DNA of 64,000 nt from Flavobacterium sp. N1736 (GCF_025947065.1 NZ_CP109994.1:558001-622000); one strand, 5' to 3'. Shown: positions 52,861-62,445, counted from the stretch's first letter. Made by a program: numbers and translations. The notes: a model not told the origin generated them from the letters alone.

Positions 52861-54150
52861 TTACCTCAAAAACTCTTTCAATTCCTCATAACTCTTAATC
52901 TTCACGCTAACTTTTTCCTCATTAATAACACTTTCAATCTGTTCTGGAATCGGAAGTGTAATTCCTAAAGCAGGTTCAACAACGTCAAGAAATTTAATAG
53001 GATGAGCAGTTTCTAAGAAAACACCAATCGCATTCTCATGTTTTTGTAATTCTTTTTTCAAACCTAAATATCCAACAGCACCGTGAGGTTCTGCGATATA
53101 ACCGTTGGTATTATATATTTGTTTTAAAGCTTCGAGAGTTTCTTCATCAGTATAACTGTAGGATGAGAAATCTTTTTCGAAAGCTTTTAAATCATTATTA
53201 TATAATTCCTGAATACGGATAAAATTACTTGGGTTTCCAACATCCATTGCGTTAGAAATTGTTGCAATTGAAGGTTTTGGATCGTATTTTCCGTTTTCTA
53301 AAAATCTTGGTACGGTATCGTTTACGTTTGTAGAAGCTACAAAATGTTCGATTGGCAAACCTAATTTCTTAGCCATAATTCCGGCGCAGATATTCCCGAA
53401 GTTTCCACTCGGGCAAGAGAAAACCAATGGCTTATTTTGGCTTTTCAAAGCTTTGTAAGCAAAGAAAAAATAGAACATTTGCGGTAACCAACGCGCAATA
53501 TTAATAGAATTTGCCGATGTCAGGTTTTTATGCGCCAAAGTTTCATCTAAAAACGCTTTTTTGACCATATCCTGACAATCATCAAAAACACCGTCAACTT
53601 CAAGTGCTTTAATGTTTTTTCCTAAAGTAGTTAATTGTTTTTCCTGAATATCGCTCACTTTTCCTGATGGATATAAAATAACGACATCAACGCCGTCAAC
53701 GCCTAGAAATCCGCTTGCAACGGCTCCGCCCGTATCTCCCGAAGTGGCAACTAAAACCGTGTTTTTGCTGTCTTTTTTATCTTTATTAAAATACGCCAGA
53801 CAACGTGACATAAATCGCGCGCCAACATCTTTAAAAGCCATTGTTGGTCCGTGAAATAATTCTAAAGAGTAAATTCCGTTTTCAACTTCCACAACCGGAA
53901 AATCGAAACTTAAAGTATCCGCAATAATTTCTCTTAAATGATCTTCCGGAATTTCATCACCCACAAATTGCTGAATCACATCAAAAGCAATATTATGATG
54001 GGTTAGATTTTCGATTACATTAAAAAATGCAGGATTTAAAGGTGTTATGATCTGAGGAAAATACAATCCTTTATCGCTTGCTAATCCTTGTATTACGGCT
54101 TCTTTAAACGAAACTTCGGGTGCATTATGGTTTAAACTATAGTATTTCAT
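52861..54150 (-). CDS. thrC: Threonine synthase
   Basis: ThrC turns O-phosphohomoserine into threonine with PLP. The 429 residues include MKYYSLNHNAPEVSFKEAVI at the start, HGPTMAFKDVGARF with the Schiff-base Lys, and LVATSGDTGGAVASGF, the PLP phosphate loop with Thr/Ser-Gly-Asp-Thr. Length matches the longer bacterial form. Third gene of thrA-thrB-thrC on the minus strand, though 380 repeat-rich bases separate it from thrB. Confidence 0.97.
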   Translation of the reverse strand: MKYYSLNHNAPEVSFKEAVIQGLASDKGLYFPQIITPLNPAFFNVIENLTHHNIAFDVIQQFVGDEIPEDHLREIIADTLSFDFPVVEVENGIYSLELFHGPTMAFKDVGARFMSRCLAYFNKDKKDSKNTVLVATSGDTGGAVASGFLGVDGVDVVILYPSGKVSDIQEKQLTTLGKNIKALEVDGVFDDCQDMVKKAFLDETLAHKNLTSANSINIARWLPQMFYFFFAYKALKSQNKPLVFSCPSGNFGNICAGIMAKKLGLPIEHFVASTNVNDTVPRFLENGKYDPKPSIATISNAMDVGNPSNFIRIQELYNNDLKAFEKDFSSYSYTDEETLEALKQIYNTNGYIAEPHGAVGYLGLKKELQKHENAIGVFLETAHPIKFLDVVEPALGITLPIPEQIESVINEEKVSVKIKSYEELKEFLR

Positions 54151-54530
54151 GGTTTGTTTTAGTTTTTAGACTTTAGATTTTAAATTTTAGAAAAAAGAGA
54201 ATAGAGTATAGAAAATAGATTTTTCTTTAAATCAAATTCTAATTTTTTATCCCGAAGCTTTGGGGCTAAATTCCAAATTCCAATAATTATTATTCGGTTT
54301 TTTTGTCATTTCGACGGAGGAGAAATCGCATCCAGAGATCAACGCACTTTATGTCATTACTTTATGTGATTTCTCCCTCCGGTCGAAATGACAAACTTTA
54401 TGGTTATTCTTTGTGTTTATGCTTCGCGGGACTTCGACTACGCTCAGTCTGACAAACTTTATCTTAATATTTTAATTCTTTTTACTTAATACATTTCACA
54501 TTTCACAAGTCACATTTCACAAGTCACACT
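54151..54530. repeat. Gene-free thrB-thrC gap with a long inverted repeat
   Basis: Arm TTTGTCATTTCGACGGAGG (from 54302) runs on into AGAAATC. It faces GATTTCTCCCTCCGG (from 54368), followed by TCGAAATGACAAA, with small indels. The loop is about 40 bases. A GGGACTTCGACTACGCTCAG sequence and TCACATTTCACAAG direct repeats follow at 54427-54530. It may reduce read-through from thrB to thrC. Confidence 0.7.
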
Positions 54531-55466
54531 TTACAAAATGCGTACGCCATCGGGATTAATTTTCGAAACATGAATTTCATATGGTAAATTCATTTTTTCG
54601 TAAACATCGCTCATGGCTTTTGCGATTTGGTCGGCGGTATTTTTTCCTTTGCTTAAAGCAAAAATCGATGGTCCTGAACCAGAAATTCCAGAGCCTAAAG
54701 CGCCGTTTTCTAAAGCCGTTTGTTTGATTAAATCAAAACCCGGAATCAAAACACTTCGTAAAGGTTCAACGATTTCATCGTGAAGCGAGCGTCCAATCAA
54801 ATCGTAATCTTTTGTGTATAAACCGGCAATTAATCCGCCAACATTTCCCCATTGCATAATGGCGCTTTTCAGCGAAACGGTTTGTTTCAATACCGAACGC
54901 GCATCAGATGTTTTCAACTCAATTTGAGGATGAACTACGGTTGCGAATAATTCTTCGGGACTATCAATTCTGATAATATCAAGCGGAGCATAACTTCTTA
55001 CCAACGTAAAACCACCTAAAAGGGCAGGAGCAACGTTGTCAGCGTGAGCATTTCCGCTGGCTAATTTTTCGCCCTGCATGGCAAATTGCACCAAATCTTT
55101 ACGAGAATATGGTTTTCCTAATAATTCATTTATACCGAAAACCGCTCCGGCAGAACTTGCGGCGCTGCTTCCAATTCCGCTTCCGGCTTTGATATTTTTA
55201 TAGATTTCGATTTCAAAACCAAATGTTATCGGATTAAAATCTCTTTCATAAGCTTCTAACATCGCTAAAGCCGCAACTCCCGAAACATTTTTCTCGGTTT
55301 CCATCGGCAAATCAGCACCAATAATTTTAGTAATACGAACTCCTTTTTGATCTGTTTTTCGAACAATCATTTCATCGCCCGCATTGTCTAAGCAAAGTCC
55401 AAGTACGTCAAATCCGCACGAAAGATTCGCTATGGTCGCCGGGCAAAATAGTTTTATTTCTATCAT
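54531..55466 (-). CDS. thrB: Homoserine kinase
   Basis: ThrB phosphorylates homoserine with ATP. A GHMP-family kinase of 311 residues: ATIANLSCGFDVLGLCLDNAGDEM at the N-terminus, and KAGSGIGSSAASSAGAVFGIN is the ATP-phosphate loop (G-x-G-x-G-S-S-A-A). GALGSGISGSGPSIFAL near residue 270 is the third GHMP motif. Length and motifs agree with ThrB. It lies 150 bases behind thrA, with a CAAAGGTTCA repeat block between. Confidence 0.97.
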   Translation of the reverse strand: MIEIKLFCPATIANLSCGFDVLGLCLDNAGDEMIVRKTDQKGVRITKIIGADLPMETEKNVSGVAALAMLEAYERDFNPITFGFEIEIYKNIKAGSGIGSSAASSAGAVFGINELLGKPYSRKDLVQFAMQGEKLASGNAHADNVAPALLGGFTLVRSYAPLDIIRIDSPEELFATVVHPQIELKTSDARSVLKQTVSLKSAIMQWGNVGGLIAGLYTKDYDLIGRSLHDEIVEPLRSVLIPGFDLIKQTALENGALGSGISGSGPSIFALSKGKNTADQIAKAMSDVYEKMNLPYEIHVSKINPDGVRIL

Positions 55467-55469
55467 TTT

Positions 55470-55616
55470 TTTTGAGGTTCAGAGTGGCAAAGGTTCAAAG
55501 GTTCAGAGGCTTTGCTGCTCGATAATTTTTTATTTTAAGGTTCAGAGCGACAAAGGTTCATAGGCTCAAAGGTTTTTAACTTTGTCCCTTTGCACCTTTG
55601 AGCCTTTGTACCTTCT
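55470..55616. repeat. CAAAGGTTCA repeats between thrA and thrB
   Basis: Degenerate copies in both orientations: GGCAAAGGTTCAAAGGTTCA at 55488-55507, AGCGACAAAGGTTCATAGG near 55547, and TTTGCACCTTTGAGCC, CTTTGTACCTTC at the thrA end. Confidence 0.75.
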
Positions 55617-58064
55617 TTAGTTATTTCCAATGCGAATTACATCCGCAAAAATCCCTGACGCGGTAACAGCTGCTCCTGCTCCGGCGCCTTTTATCAATAA
55701 TGGCTGATCTACGTAACGATCTGTGTAGAAAAGGACGATATTGTCTTTTCCTTCCAGATTGTAAAATGGGTGATCTTTTGGAATAAACTGAAGGCCTACG
55801 CTTGCTTTTCCGTTTTCGAATTGTGCAACATATTTCAATCTTGAATCTTTTTTCAAGGCTTCTTTATAAATGTTTTCAAAATGTTCGGCGTGTTTGGTTA
55901 ACGAGGCAAAAAAGTCATCGTTATTGGTTGTAGCTAAACATTCGGCAGGAAGGAAAGATTCGTTTTCGATGGCATCAATATCCATTTCGTAACCGCTTTC
56001 GCGAATTAAAATCAGGATTTTACGAGCAACGTCAATTCCGCTTAAATCAATTTTTGGGTCTGGTTCTGTAAATCCCTGAACTCCGGCTTCTTTTACAACA
56101 TCGTGAAAAGAATTATTCTCATCAAAATTATTGAAAATGAAGTTTAAACTTCCTGATAAAACTGCCTGAATTTTATGCACTTTATCGCCTGAGGCAATTA
56201 AGTTTTTTACGGTATCAATAATTGGCAATCCCGCACCAACATTGGTTTCAAATAAAAACGGAGCGTTGTATTGGCGTGATAAACTTTTTAATTTTTTATA
56301 ATTGTCATACGCAGATGAACAGGCTATTTTGTTGCAGGTTACAACGGCAATACTTTGTTTCAGGAACTGTTCGTAAGTTTCAGAAACGGTTGCATTTGCT
56401 GTAATATCCACAAAAATACTGTTACGTAAATTCAGTTCTTTGGCGCGCTCGATAAAAGTTGCTGCGTTTGCCGGTTCGCCTTTATCTAAATCAGATTGCC
56501 ATTCTTTTAAAGAAATTCCATCTTCATCAAAAAGCATTTTTCTGGAGTTTGACAAAGCAATTACGCGAACATTTATCTTTAAATTATCTTTTAAAAATTT
56601 CTTTTGATTGTGAATTTGTTCGATGAATTTTTCGCCGACATTTCCAACTCCCATCACGAATAAATTCAACTGTTTTGTGTTTTCTTCAAAGAAGTTTTCG
56701 TGCAAAGTGTTCAATGCTTTTTTAACGTCTCTTTCATTAATTACAGTCGAAATATTACGTTCAGAAGCACCTTGTGCAATGGCACGAATATTAACGTTGT
56801 TTTTTCCTAAAGTGCTGAACATTCTTCCGCTTAAACCCTGGTGATTTTTCATGTTTTCACCAACCAAAGCAATAATGCAAAGGTCTTTTTCGACAATACA
56901 AGGATCGATTTTATTTTGAAGAATTTCAACTTCAAAAGCTCTGTTAATTGCAGCTTCGGCATTTTCAGCATCCGAATTTAAAATTCCGATACAAATCGAA
57001 TGCTCGGAAGAAGCCTGAGTAATAAAAATTACGTTGATTTTTTCCTGAGATAATACTTCAAACAAACGTCTGGACGAACCGGCAACTCCAATCATTCCGG
57101 GACCTTCAAGCGTTAGTAACGAAATATGATCGATATGGCTAATTCCTTTTACAACGGTATCTTTTGATGAAACCTGATTAGAAATTAAAGTTCCTTCGGC
57201 TTCTGGCTCAAAAGTATTTTTAATTAAAATTGGAATACTTTTTCTTAAAACCGGCTGAATTGTTGGCGGATACAACACTTTTGCTCCAAAATGCGATAAT
57301 TCCATCGCTTCCTGATAGGAAATTGCAGCAATTGGCTGGGCTTGTTTTACAATTTTCGGGTTTGCAGTAAACATTCCGTTCACGTCAGTCCAAATTTCAA
57401 GCTGAGTAGCATCAAGAGCTCCGGCGATAATGGCAGCAGTATAATCAGAACCTCCGCGACCAAGAGTAGTTGTAATTCCGTCCAGAGTTAAAGCAATAAA
57501 TCCGGGTAAAATATTGATTTGTGATTCATTTTGAGCGAAATATTCCTGAATTAATTGGTTTGAAATTTCGAAGTTTACAGCGGCTTTTCCAAAATCAGCA
57601 TTGGTTTTGATTATTTCGCGGCTGTCTTTGTAAACCACATTTTTATTAATTTGCTGATATGCCTGCGCAATGATGTAAGAAGACAATAATTCTCCAAAAC
57701 TTAAAATAGTGTCAGCCGTTCTTGGAGATAATTCCCCCAATAAAAAACAGCCGTCTAATAAAGTTTCTAAATGATTGATGATTCTTTTTACGTGACTTAA
57801 AAGACTGCTTTGCTCGCTTACGGGAATTAGATCTTTTAAAGTGTCAAGGTGTTTTTTCTCGATTTCGGCAACGATTTCTCTGAAACTTTCATCGTTTGCA
57901 GCCGCTTTTGCTGCTGCGAGTTGCAGTAAATCAGTTACTTTACTTAAAGCAGAAACAACCACGACTAATTTATCCTGTTTAGATTTTTGATTTATTATTT
58001 CGAGAACGAGTTTTATATTTTGTGCATTGGCAACCGAAGTTCCGCCAAATTTTAATACTTTCAT
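55617..58064 (-). CDS. thrA: Bifunctional aspartate kinase / homoserine dehydrogenase I
   Basis: One 815-residue protein does the first and third steps from aspartate towards threonine, methionine and isoleucine. The kinase part starts MKVLKFGGTSVANAQNIKLV and has TTTLGRGGSDYTAAIIAGAL. Two ACT domains follow (~310-455), with SLLTLEGPGMIGVAGSSRRL as the first; they bind threonine as the feedback signal. The dehydrogenase part begins near residue 465 with LFVMGVGNVGEKFIEQI and has the VTCNKIACSSAYD loop. A threonine-rich leader ORF lies 184 bases upstream. Confidence 0.97.
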   Translation of the reverse strand: MKVLKFGGTSVANAQNIKLVLEIINQKSKQDKLVVVVSALSKVTDLLQLAAAKAAANDESFREIVAEIEKKHLDTLKDLIPVSEQSSLLSHVKRIINHLETLLDGCFLLGELSPRTADTILSFGELLSSYIIAQAYQQINKNVVYKDSREIIKTNADFGKAAVNFEISNQLIQEYFAQNESQINILPGFIALTLDGITTTLGRGGSDYTAAIIAGALDATQLEIWTDVNGMFTANPKIVKQAQPIAAISYQEAMELSHFGAKVLYPPTIQPVLRKSIPILIKNTFEPEAEGTLISNQVSSKDTVVKGISHIDHISLLTLEGPGMIGVAGSSRRLFEVLSQEKINVIFITQASSEHSICIGILNSDAENAEAAINRAFEVEILQNKIDPCIVEKDLCIIALVGENMKNHQGLSGRMFSTLGKNNVNIRAIAQGASERNISTVINERDVKKALNTLHENFFEENTKQLNLFVMGVGNVGEKFIEQIHNQKKFLKDNLKINVRVIALSNSRKMLFDEDGISLKEWQSDLDKGEPANAATFIERAKELNLRNSIFVDITANATVSETYEQFLKQSIAVVTCNKIACSSAYDNYKKLKSLSRQYNAPFLFETNVGAGLPIIDTVKNLIASGDKVHKIQAVLSGSLNFIFNNFDENNSFHDVVKEAGVQGFTEPDPKIDLSGIDVARKILILIRESGYEMDIDAIENESFLPAECLATTNNDDFFASLTKHAEHFENIYKEALKKDSRLKYVAQFENGKASVGLQFIPKDHPFYNLEGKDNIVLFYTDRYVDQPLLIKGAGAGAAVTASGIFADVIRIGNN

Positions 58065-58076
58065 TTTTGATATTTT

Positions 58077-58150
58077 TTAATAAGGTGCAAAGATTTTGAG
58101 TAACAAAGGTTCAAAGGTTATGAACTGTGAACTGAAACTAAAACTGCGAC
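58077..58150. repeat. Repeat remnant before thrA
   Basis: GGTGCAAAGATTTTGAG and ACAAAGGTTCAAAGGTTATG: degenerate copies of the same family, followed by ACTGTGAACTGAAACT. Confidence 0.5.
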
Positions 58151-58248
58151 TTTTTTTTTCTTTGTAAATGTTTTTTATGTATCCAATGCCTTTCTTCTTT
58201 CATGAAAAAAAGTATAGATAACCAGGATTATATGTAAAATGTATACCC

Positions 58249-58347
58249 CTAAGGGGTAGTTGTTGTAGTAGAAGTTGTTGTAGCAGCAATTGCAACTCTT
58301 GTTTGAGTTGTCATTGTAGATTGATATTTAATGCTGTTACTTTTCAT
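58249..58347 (-). CDS. thrL: Threonine-rich leader peptide, putative attenuator of thrABC
   Basis: ATG at 58347, TAG at 58251-58249: 32 residues, beginning MKSNSIKYQSTMTTQTRVAI and ending ATTTSTTTTTP. Twelve of 32 residues are Thr, eight of them within the last ten, and Ile occurs twice. Threonine and isoleucine are the products that control thr attenuation in enteric bacteria. A perfect -7 box (TACTTTTG, 58366-58359) lies 11 bases upstream. Behind it ACCCCTTAGGGGT and a GTATA...TATAC pair followed by a T-run can form competing hairpins before thrA. Stalling at Thr codons would let thrA be read. Confidence 0.8.
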   Translation of the reverse strand: MKSNSIKYQSTMTTQTRVAIAATTTSTTTTTP

Positions 58348-58358
58348 TTTTGATTTTT

Positions 58359-58366
58359 CAAAAGTA
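58359..58366 (-). promoter_or_regulatory. -7 element of the thr leader and operon
   Basis: TACTTTTG on the minus strand, a perfect TAnnTTTG just before the leader peptide. A TTG at the right -33 spacing is not evident. Confidence 0.6.
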
Positions 58367-58771
58367 CGCCTTTTTATAAAAGTTAAAAATATTTATTGCC
58401 TTTTTACGAATATTTTATTTTTTCAAAAGGATAAATTTCAATACTGAGCATTTGTTAAAATTAAATCTTCAAAGTTGTCTTATTCGTATAATTAGCCTTG
58501 TTTTTCGAAGATGTTTACTATTATAGAACTGATTTTATTGAATGTTTAACAATGAAAAACAGCGAATTTAGTCTATATATTAAGTAGGAATGTGTTTTTT
58601 GAGATTATGATTTCAGAGGTAAAGTAAAGAAGTTTATGGTTTTAATGCAGGTTTTGATTGTGAAATAGGTAAAACTAATAATCTGAAATTGTTTAAATTT
58701 TAATTATTATGAACAAATGTTGCTTTTTAATATTGATTTGCTGAATTTTGATGCCTTAAAATAAATATGAC
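58367..58771. other. Gene-free stretch between the thr leader and hutH
   Basis: About 400 AT-rich bases. The thr promoter is at the left end and the hutH promoter must be at the right end, where only weak -7-like sequence is visible. Nothing else recognised. Confidence 0.55.
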
Positions 58772-60286
58772 ATGAGAGAAGTCCATTATATAAGTACTGA
58801 AACTTTAACTTTAGAAGATTTACAAGAAATAATTGTTAATCAAAAAACACTTGAATTATCAGAAGAAGCAAAAGTCAATGTTCAAAAATGCCGTGATTAT
58901 TTAGATAAAAAAATGGCGACGCATTCTGAACCAATTTATGGCATCAATACTGGTTTTGGATCGCTTTATAGTGTGAAAATCTCGAATGAAAATTTATCTA
59001 AACTTCAGGAGAATTTAGTAAAATCACACGCTTGCGGAACCGGAGAGGAAGTTCCGGCTGAAATTGTAAAAATGATGCTGTTTCTTAAAATTCAGTCTTT
59101 AAGTTACGGACATTCAGGAATTCAGCTGCAAACTGTAAATCGTTTGGTCGATTTTTACAATAATGACATTTTACCTGTAATATATACGCAAGGTTCACTT
59201 GGCGCATCTGGAGATTTAGCACCATTGGCTCATTTATCTTTACCATTATTAGGAGAAGGCGAAGTTTATTTTGAAGGAAAAAAAGTGGCTTCTGCCGAAG
59301 TTTTAAAACATTTTAACTGGGAACCAATCGTTTTACAGTCAAAAGAAGGTTTGGCATTATTAAATGGAACTCAGTTTATGAGTGCTTACGGAGCTCATAT
59401 TTTGATAAAAGCATATAAATATTCGTATTTGGCAGATTTAATTGGAACTATTTCTTTGGAAGGTTTTGATGGAAGAATCGAACCTTTTAATGAATTAATT
59501 CATTTTATTCGTCCTCATAAAGGACAAATTATTACAGCGCAGCGTATTAATGAATTTCTGGAAGGAAGCGAAATTATTGCTCAGGAGAAAAAACACGTTC
59601 AGGATCCGTATTCTTTCCGTTGTATACCTCAGGTTCATGGCGCCTCAAAAGATGCGATTGATTATGTTCGAAAAGTATTCAAGACCGAAATTAATTCGGT
59701 TACCGATAATCCTAATATATTTATTGAATCCGATCAGATTATCTCCGGCGGAAATTTTCACGGTCAGCCTTTGGCTTTGGCTTTAGATTTTATGGCAATT
59801 GCTTTGGCAGAATTAGGAAGTATTTCTGAAAGAAGAACATACCAATTGATTTCGGGATTGCGTAATCTTCCGGCATTTTTGGTTGATAATCCGGGATTAA
59901 ATTCAGGATTTATGATACCGCAATATACTGCGGCAAGTATTGCAAGCCAAAATAAACAATTGGCTACACCTTCGAGCGTAGATAGTATTGTGTCTAGTAA
60001 TGGACAGGAAGATCACGTAAGTATGGGCGCAAACGGCGCTACAAAAGCGTTGCGTGTTATGGATAATTTAGAGCGTATTTTAGCAATAGAGCTGTTAAAT
60101 GCTTCGCAGGCAATTGCTTATAGAGAGCCTTTGAAATCAAGTGATTTTATTGAAATGTTTTTGAGCAGTTACAGAGAAGTTGTGCCTTTGGTAAAAGAAG
60201 ACAGAATCCTACATTATGACATTGAAAACACGGTTTCATTTCTGGATAGTTTCCAAATTGAAAATGATTTGTTAACAATGGCTTAA
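58772..60286 (+). CDS. hutH: Histidine ammonia-lyase
   Basis: HutH deaminates histidine to urocanate, the first step of its breakdown. The 504 residues contain TQGSLGASGDLAPLAHLSLP; Ala145-Ser146-Gly147 form the MIO cofactor by self-cyclisation. GINTGFGSLYSVKI (around residue 54) and QDPYSFRCIPQVHGASKDAI are further family motifs. Length is normal. The other hut genes are not next to it, and a HutD-like gene is at 47741. Confidence 0.96.
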   Translation: MREVHYISTETLTLEDLQEIIVNQKTLELSEEAKVNVQKCRDYLDKKMATHSEPIYGINTGFGSLYSVKISNENLSKLQENLVKSHACGTGEEVPAEIVKMMLFLKIQSLSYGHSGIQLQTVNRLVDFYNNDILPVIYTQGSLGASGDLAPLAHLSLPLLGEGEVYFEGKKVASAEVLKHFNWEPIVLQSKEGLALLNGTQFMSAYGAHILIKAYKYSYLADLIGTISLEGFDGRIEPFNELIHFIRPHKGQIITAQRINEFLEGSEIIAQEKKHVQDPYSFRCIPQVHGASKDAIDYVRKVFKTEINSVTDNPNIFIESDQIISGGNFHGQPLALALDFMAIALAELGSISERRTYQLISGLRNLPAFLVDNPGLNSGFMIPQYTAASIASQNKQLATPSSVDSIVSSNGQEDHVSMGANGATKALRVMDNLERILAIELLNASQAIAYREPLKSSDFIEMFLSSYREVVPLVKEDRILHYDIENTVSFLDSFQIENDLLTMA

Positions 60287-60307
60287 CATTGTAAATTATT
60301 ATTGAAG

Positions 60308-60315
60308 TAATTTTG
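60308..60315 (+). promoter_or_regulatory. -7 element of the phosphate uptake pair
   Basis: TAATTTTG, a perfect TAnnTTTG, 19 bases before the ATG at 60335. Confidence 0.55.
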
Positions 60316-60334
60316 CCGTATCAAAAACATAAAA

Positions 60335-60979
60335 ATGTCAATAAACAGTATTTTCCAATTTTTAGTGCCGAAAGACAAAAAATTCTTTCCACTTTTTGAA
60401 GAGGCTTCAAGCAATTTAATTGAATTAGCTTCTAATTTACACGAAGCTGTAAACCTTCCATTAAAAGAAAGAGAAGTTCTTTTTCAAAAAATTGATGAGT
60501 TAGAGCAAAGAGGAGAAGACATTACACGTCAAACCAATCTTGAATTGAGTAGAAATTTTATTACTCCATTTGACAGAGAGGATATTCACACACTTATTAC
60601 TTCTATTGATAACGTTGCAGATTACCTTCACGGTGCTGCAAGCAGAATGAGATTGTATCAGGTTGATAAGATTACAAAATCTATCAGAAAAATGACAGAA
60701 ATCAATCTTGAAGCTTGTCAAAATATTGATAGCGCAGTAAAAGAGTTAAGCAACTTAAAGAACATGAATGTTATTAAAGATGCTTGCGCCAGAATTAACA
60801 AATTGGAAAACAAGTCAGATAACGTTTATAACAAAGCAGTTTTTGAAATTTTTGAAAACGAAACAGACGCTAAAAATATTATTAAATATAAAGAGGTGTT
60901 ATCTGTTTTAGAATCAGCAACAGATAAATGTAAGAGCGTTGCGAACATACTGGAATCTATTTCTGTAAAACATTCTTAA
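60335..60979 (+). CDS. DUF47 family PhoU-like protein
   Basis: A 214-residue all-helical protein (LASNLHEAVNLPLKEREVLF, EQRGEDITRQTNLELSRNFI, PFDREDIHTLITSIDNVADY). The FDREDIHTLI-x-x-IDNVAD block is the signature of the DUF47/PhoU-like group, which is almost always paired with Pit transporters and thought to regulate them. It lies 32 bases before the pit gene on the same strand. Cytoplasmic. Confidence 0.93.
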   Translation: MSINSIFQFLVPKDKKFFPLFEEASSNLIELASNLHEAVNLPLKEREVLFQKIDELEQRGEDITRQTNLELSRNFITPFDREDIHTLITSIDNVADYLHGAASRMRLYQVDKITKSIRKMTEINLEACQNIDSAVKELSNLKNMNVIKDACARINKLENKSDNVYNKAVFEIFENETDAKNIIKYKEVLSVLESATDKCKSVANILESISVKHS

Positions 60980-61011
60980 ATTCAATTTATTTCATTCTGA
61001 AGTTATAATTT

Positions 61012-62355
61012 ATGACGCTACTTATAATTATTATAGTATTAGCCTTAATTTTTGATTACATCAATGGTTTTCATGATGCGGCAAATGCTATAGCAACCGT
61101 TGTTGCTACAAAAGTACTAACGCCTTTTCAGGCTGTACTTTGGGCAGCATTTTTTAACTTTCTTGCCTATTGGGTTTTCGGATTTGGTGTTGCAGATACT
61201 GTTGCAAAAACAGCTGACACAATGCAAATTGATCTTGTTGTAATTCTTGCGGGAGTTATTGCCGCTATTTGCTGGAATTTATTAACCTGGTGGTTAGGAA
61301 TTCCTTCAAGTTCTTCACATACTTTAATTGGTGGTTTTGCAGGAGCAGCAGTTGCTCACGCGATAGCTGTACATGGTTTTTCCGGTTATGTTGGTGAAGA
61401 CGGAGTGACACATTATTGGTACGAAATCGTAAGCTGGTACAAAGCCGGAAAAGATGGCGGAATGCCTTCCGGAGTCCTCATTATTATTGCATTTATTGTA
61501 TTAGCGCCTTTATTAGGGGCATTAGCATCATATTTAATCTCGATTTGGTTATTAAATGCTTCCCGTAAAGTTATTGGACCTAAAATATTTACAGTTGCTT
61601 TAATGATTGCAACGATTTGGTTTGTTTACACACAAATAATCCCGTACGAAGAAATTATAAAAGATGGACATAAACCTCGTTTTTTATCTTCTGTTTTTTG
61701 GAGTGTTGCTTTAGAACCACATAATATCAAATGGCTTTTAGTTGCTTTTATTGTATTAACGGTTAGTGGATTTTGTTTGATATTTAGCAGCTTAAATCTT
61801 CATCAGGCAGATGCTGCCTTGAAAAAAATGCAGCTATTATCTTCTGCAGCCTTTAGTTTAGGACACGGAGGAAATGATTCTCAAAAAGTAATGGGTATTA
61901 TTGCCGCCGCAGTTGTTGTTTATTTAAATACACATCCCGGAGTACACATGTCTGAATGGTTAGATGTAGTGCTTCCTTCAGATACTGGTACATTTAAAAT
62001 GCCGCCTTGGATTCCGTTGGCGTGTTATTCTGCAATTGCAGCCGGAACTTTAAGTGGTGGATGGAAAATTGTGAAAACAATGGGTTCTAAAATTACAAAA
62101 GTAACTTCTTTTGAAGGTGTTGCTGCTGAAACTGCCGGAGCTTTGACATTATATTTTACGGAGCATTTAAAAATTCCGGTAAGTACAACACATACTATTA
62201 CAGGTTCTATCATTGGGGTTGGATTAACAAAACGTGTATCTGCCGTTCGTTGGGGTGTAACTGTAAGTTTGATCTGGGCATGGATATTAACGATTCCTAT
62301 TTCGGCTATTTTGGCTGGATTGGTTTACTTTATATTGAGCGTATTTATCTCTTAG
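61012..62355 (+). CDS. Low-affinity inorganic phosphate transporter (PitA-like)
   Basis: A 447-residue polytopic transporter with ~10 helices. Two PiT repeats are visible: FDYINGFHDAANAIATVVAT near residue 15-35 and AFSLGHGGNDSQKVMGIIAA near residue 280, both with the G-x-N/H-D motif. WLGIPSSSSHTLIGGFAGAA and KIPVSTTHTITGSIIGVG are the paired P-x-S-x-x-H-T motifs. It takes up metal-phosphate with protons. Paired with the PhoU-like gene. Confidence 0.95.
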   Translation: MTLLIIIIVLALIFDYINGFHDAANAIATVVATKVLTPFQAVLWAAFFNFLAYWVFGFGVADTVAKTADTMQIDLVVILAGVIAAICWNLLTWWLGIPSSSSHTLIGGFAGAAVAHAIAVHGFSGYVGEDGVTHYWYEIVSWYKAGKDGGMPSGVLIIIAFIVLAPLLGALASYLISIWLLNASRKVIGPKIFTVALMIATIWFVYTQIIPYEEIIKDGHKPRFLSSVFWSVALEPHNIKWLLVAFIVLTVSGFCLIFSSLNLHQADAALKKMQLLSSAAFSLGHGGNDSQKVMGIIAAAVVVYLNTHPGVHMSEWLDVVLPSDTGTFKMPPWIPLACYSAIAAGTLSGGWKIVKTMGSKITKVTSFEGVAAETAGALTLYFTEHLKIPVSTTHTITGSIIGVGLTKRVSAVRWGVTVSLIWAWILTIPISAILAGLVYFILSVFIS

Positions 62356-62410
62356 TAAAATGATATTTGTAAAATGTGAGATGTGAAAATCTGCATTTAT
62401 CTACATAAAT

Positions 62411-62444
62411 AAAAAGCTGATTTCTTAATTGAAATCAGCTTTTT
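62411..62444. terminator. Bidirectional hairpin between pit and DUF421 genes
   Basis: AAAAAGCTGATTTC (62411-62424) and GAAATCAGCTTTTT (62431-62444), a perfect 14-base stem with A- and T-runs at its ends. Confidence 0.9.
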
Positions 62445-62445
62445 T

